Shown: piece by piece, positions 13,625 through 16,252 of the stretch
Layout of the letters: each line of letters opens with the position of its first letter
Position numbering within the stretch: the first letter of the stretch is position 1
Assembly: GCA_022510885.1 (NCBI GenBank)
Contig: JAFLSP010000026.1
Span: 1-16,252 of the forward strand
DNA length: 16,252 bases
Direction: 5' to 3'
DNA from: Treponema sp.
GTDB lineage: Bacteria; Spirochaetota; Spirochaetia; Treponematales; Treponemataceae
Translations under genes and position numbers: made by a program
The notes under the pieces: model-generated
Database searches by the model: none
Told to the model about the DNA's origin: nothing
What the model saw: only the letters and a program-made list of their open reading frames with translations

Positions 13625-14383
13625 TCACGCCAGCAACGACTCGTCGCCGGTGTCCTTTTCAAATTCCGCCGCATCCATCGCGCGCGTAATCACGGCGGCA
13701 GAAAGCCCCGCGTAGTCCGCCCGCTTCGTGCCGAGCGCGGCAAGCTCCCGTGCGGCAATGCGCGCGAACGCGAACGCGCCGTCGGGACGCAGGTGGCTGT
13801 TGTCCGCCTTGCCGTCGGGAAAATTCTCGTACAAGCCGCCGTCAAAGTGCATGAAAAGCGCGCGGCTTGCCGCCTCGCCCCGCGCCGCAAGGTACGCGCC
13901 CGAAAGCGCCGTCATGTCGATGCACGGAACGTCCTGCGCGCGCGCGACCGCGAGGACGGCGGCGGGATAGTCGCCGTGCGTGTCCTCCAGCGTGTGCTCG
14001 GCGGAGAATTTGCGGCGGGCAATCGGCGTGAGCAGGATTGGCTTTGCGCCAAGCGCGCGCAACTCGCACACAAATCGCGTAAGGTTCGCGCGGAACGCGC
14101 CGCCCGCGCCGGGGTCGGTGTAGCGCGCGGCATCCTGCGCCTTTTCGTCGTTATGCCCGAACTGGATGAGCGCGAAGTCGCCCGCCCGCGCCGCCTGCTT
14201 CACCGCGTCAAAGCGCCCCTCGTCGATAAAACTTTTTGTGCTGCGCCCGTTCTTGGCAAAGTGCAAGAATTCCGTCTCCACGGGGAAAAAACGCGCCAAT
14301 TCCTGCACCCAGCCGGTCTGCGGATAGGTCGTGCAGTCGTTGTACTGCATGATGGAGTCGCCCAAACACAAGATTCTCATCAT
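13625..14383 (-). CDS. SGNH/GDSL esterase, rhamnogalacturonan acetylesterase-like
   Basis: A 252-aa cytoplasmic SGNH hydrolase with all four blocks: block I GDS (S10 nucleophile), block II NGRST (G46), block III GHND (N78) and block V DNSHLRPDGA (D194, H197). The spacing and the NGRST and HLRPDGA wording are closest to rhamnogalacturonan acetylesterases (CE12), which remove acetyl groups from pectin fragments. There is no signal peptide, so the substrate would be internal, perhaps an imported oligosaccharide or acetylated sugar. Two ATG codons are adjacent; GGGGAG is better spaced for the second (14380). It lies between glmS and the glutamine-synthetase homologue with nine-base gaps, so it is co-transcribed with them; the reason is not evident. 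Confidence 0.82.
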   Translation of the reverse strand: MMRILCLGDSIMQYNDCTTYPQTGWVQELARFFPVETEFLHFAKNGRSTKSFIDEGRFDAVKQAARAGDFALIQFGHNDEKAQDAARYTDPGAGGAFRANLTRFVCELRALGAKPILLTPIARRKFSAEHTLEDTHGDYPAAVLAVARAQDVPCIDMTALSGAYLAARGEAASRALFMHFDGGLYENFPDGKADNSHLRPDGAFAFARIAARELAALGTKRADYAGLSAAVITRAMDAAEFEKDTGDESLLA

Positions 14384-14392
14384 CCGCTCCCC

Positions 14393-16237
14393 TTACTCGA
14401 CCGTGACCGACTTTGCCAGGTTGCGCGGCTTGTCGGGGTCGTTTCCGCGCTGCACGGCGCAGTAGTAGGCGAGCAGCTGCGCGGGAACAATCGCGAGAAT
14501 CGGCGAGAGCGCGTCGGCGACCGGCGGAATCGCAATCACCGTGTCAACCGCGTCCGTGAACGCGCCGTCCGTGTCCTGCGTGATGACCATCGTCGCCGCG
14601 CCGCGCGCCTTCACCTCCAAGATGTTTGAGGCGATTTTTTCGTACAGCGCGCGCTGGGTGGCAATGCCGACCACCAGGCTGTTTTTGTCCATGAGCGCAA
14701 TCGGCCCGTGCTTCAGCTCGCCGGCGGCAAAGGCCTCGCAGTGCATATAGCTCACTTCCTTGAGCTTGAGCGCGCTTTCGAGCGACGACGCGCTGTCGAA
14801 CAGCCGCCCGATGTAAAAAATCTTCGCCTTGTTGAACTGACGGCTCGTGAACTTCTGAATGTCGGTCTGATTGTCCAAAATCTGCCGCACCTTGTCCGGG
14901 AGCGCCGCCAGCTCGCCGAGCGTCTGCGCGTAGTCCGCCGCCGCAATCGTGCCGCGCGTCTGCGCCAGCTTGAGCGCGAGCAGGTACAGGCACATCAGCT
15001 GCGTCGTGTACGCTTTAGTAGAGGCCACCGCGATTTCCGGCCCCGCCCAGGTGTAGATTACCTCGTCCGCCTCGCGGCTCACGCTGCTGCCCACGCAGTT
15101 GGTGATGGCAATCACCTTTGCGCCCGCCGCCTTTGCCAGACGGAGCGCGGCAAGCGTGTCCGCCGTCTCGCCCGACTGGCTGATGACGATAAAGATGTCG
15201 TCCTCGCGCAGGATGGGATTGCGGTAGCGGAACTCGCTCGCCACGTCCACCACCACGGGAATGCGCGCGAAATGCTCGAACACGTACTTGCCCACCATGC
15301 CCGCGTGGTATGCCGTGCCGCACGCCGTAATCACCACGCGCCGCGCGTCCGCCCATGCCGCGCCCATGTCGATTTCGTCAAACTGAATGTCGCATGGTCG
15401 GCCGTCCTCGTCCAGCACCAGGCGCGGACGCAGCGTGTCGGTCAGCGCCTTGGGCTGCTCGTAGATTTCTTTCAGCATGAAGTGCGCGTAGCCGTCTTTC
15501 TCCGCGGACGAGATGTCCCAGTCCACGTGATACGGCTCGCGCCTGATTTTCTCGCCCGCCGCCGTAAAGAGGTCCACGTGGTCGTCGTACAGCACCGCGA
15601 CCTCTTTCTGCTCAAGGAAGTAGACGTCGCGCGTGTGCTCAAGAATCGCCGGAACGTCGCTCGCGATGAACTGCTCGCCCTTGCCCAGGCCGACAATCAG
15701 CGGGCATTCCTTGCGCGCGGCGATAAGGCGGTCGGGAAAATCCTTGCAGACGATGCCGAGCGCATAGCTGCCCTCAAGCTGCGCAATCGCCGCGAGGACT
15801 GCCTTGAAAATCTCGCCCGTCCTTTCGTAGTGGTAGGTGATGAGGTGCGTGATGACCTCCGAATCGGTCTGGCTGCGGAACACCACGCCCTGGTCTTGCA
15901 GCCACGCCTTGAGCGCGGCGTAGTTCTCGATGATGCCGTTGTGCACCACCGCGATTGACCCGCCCTCGTTGACGTGCGGATGCGCGTTCGTGTCGCTCGG
16001 CTCGCCGTGCGTCGCCCACCGCGTGTGCCCGATTCCCACCGAGCCGCGAATCGTCTCCTTTGCGAGGGCTTCCTCCAGGAAGGCAAGCGCGCCCTTCGCC
16101 TTGCGCACGACGATGTTGTCGCCGTCCATCACCGCAACGCCCGCAGAATCGTAGCCGCGGTACTCCAGTTTTTTGAGCGCGTTAATCAGGACGGGCGTCG
16201 CTTCCCGGTGTCCCACATAGCCAACAATTCCACACAT
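14393..16237 (-). CDS. glmS: Glutamine--fructose-6-phosphate aminotransferase (isomerizing)
   Basis: Makes glucosamine-6-phosphate from fructose-6-phosphate and glutamine, the entry step to peptidoglycan and amino-sugar synthesis. The protein is 614 aa (E. coli 609). The glutaminase domain has Cys2 (MCGIVGYVG), YRGYDSAG at 26-33, HTRWATHG at 71-78, NGIIENY at 100-106 and SQTDSEV at 122-128. Two SIS sugar-binding domains follow, with CGTAYHAG, SQSGETADT, AVASTKAYTTQ and GELKHGPIAL. The C-terminus DKPRNLAKSVTVE is the canonical ending, so the gene is complete. GGAGG precedes the ATG at 16237 by about six bases. It is first in the visible operon; its leader and promoter are beyond the window edge, so a ribozyme or other leader control cannot be assessed. 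Confidence 0.97.
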   Translation of the reverse strand: MCGIVGYVGHREATPVLINALKKLEYRGYDSAGVAVMDGDNIVVRKAKGALAFLEEALAKETIRGSVGIGHTRWATHGEPSDTNAHPHVNEGGSIAVVHNGIIENYAALKAWLQDQGVVFRSQTDSEVITHLITYHYERTGEIFKAVLAAIAQLEGSYALGIVCKDFPDRLIAARKECPLIVGLGKGEQFIASDVPAILEHTRDVYFLEQKEVAVLYDDHVDLFTAAGEKIRREPYHVDWDISSAEKDGYAHFMLKEIYEQPKALTDTLRPRLVLDEDGRPCDIQFDEIDMGAAWADARRVVITACGTAYHAGMVGKYVFEHFARIPVVVDVASEFRYRNPILREDDIFIVISQSGETADTLAALRLAKAAGAKVIAITNCVGSSVSREADEVIYTWAGPEIAVASTKAYTTQLMCLYLLALKLAQTRGTIAAADYAQTLGELAALPDKVRQILDNQTDIQKFTSRQFNKAKIFYIGRLFDSASSLESALKLKEVSYMHCEAFAAGELKHGPIALMDKNSLVVGIATQRALYEKIASNILEVKARGAATMVITQDTDGAFTDAVDTVIAIPPVADALSPILAIVPAQLLAYYCAVQRGNDPDKPRNLAKSVTVE

Positions 16238-16252
16238 ACAAGCCTCCGCAGC

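Noticed and set aside
12050..14629. An 859-codon open frame on the + strand crossing the GS, SGNH and glmS genes
   Set aside because: It runs antisense through three well-supported genes and their junctions and is extremely Arg/Ala rich without domain signals, so it is a compositional shadow.

Overview
The window is about 16.25 kb of GC-rich DNA carrying ten protein genes and one tRNA. It has no insertion sequences, CRISPR arrays or rRNA. Gene content suggests a spirochaete, most likely a Treponema-like host-associated bacterium. The pointers are a cytoplasmic GH13 enzyme of about 1,200 residues, a DUF3943 envelope protein beside HPt and REC-EAL signalling genes, a DUF2156 protein, a glutamine-synthetase/ANTAR gene pair, and a tRNA gene without an encoded CCA end. 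The assignment is an inference from gene content, not a marker-gene result. The reading is compact: no stretch above 300 bases lacks a gene, and only the first gene is on the + strand.

Region 1 (1-3830, + strand) holds an extended -10 promoter, a large GH13 alpha-glucan enzyme with a lysine-rich tail, and a strong intrinsic terminator. Region 2 (3849-9759, - strand) is a five-gene operon. In transcription order it encodes a REC / degenerate GGDEF / EAL regulator, an HPt phosphotransfer protein, a secreted DUF3943 envelope protein, a DUF2156 acyltransferase-like protein and a divergent threonine-synthase-like PLP protein. It joins c-di-GMP turnover and phosphorelay signalling to envelope and amino-acid genes, but the functional link is unknown. 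Region 3 (9778-9933, - strand) is a tRNA gene with anticodon CAU, probably the lysidine-modified tRNA-Ile2. It has its own promoter, whose -35 lies in the end of asnB, and a hairpin terminator.

Region 4 (9925-16237, - strand) concerns amide nitrogen. A tight operon glmS - SGNH esterase - glutamine-synthetase homologue - ANTAR regulator is followed by asnB. GlmS and AsnB both consume glutamine. The glutamine-synthetase homologue has lost two of the three ligands of the second metal site and the catalytic flap glutamate, so it looks like a pseudoenzyme. The gene directly after it encodes an ANTAR protein, a family of RNA-binding antiterminators. Directly after that, between a good sigma-70-type promoter and asnB, is an unusually long hairpin (22 continuous base pairs, 5 of them G:U) ending in six U residues. 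It has the layout of a transcription attenuator.

The most interesting hypothesis is that a catalytically dead glutamine synthetase and a phosphorylation-independent ANTAR protein form a sensor/antiterminator pair that gates asnB by attenuation. The sequence features are seen directly; the regulatory circuit is inferred.
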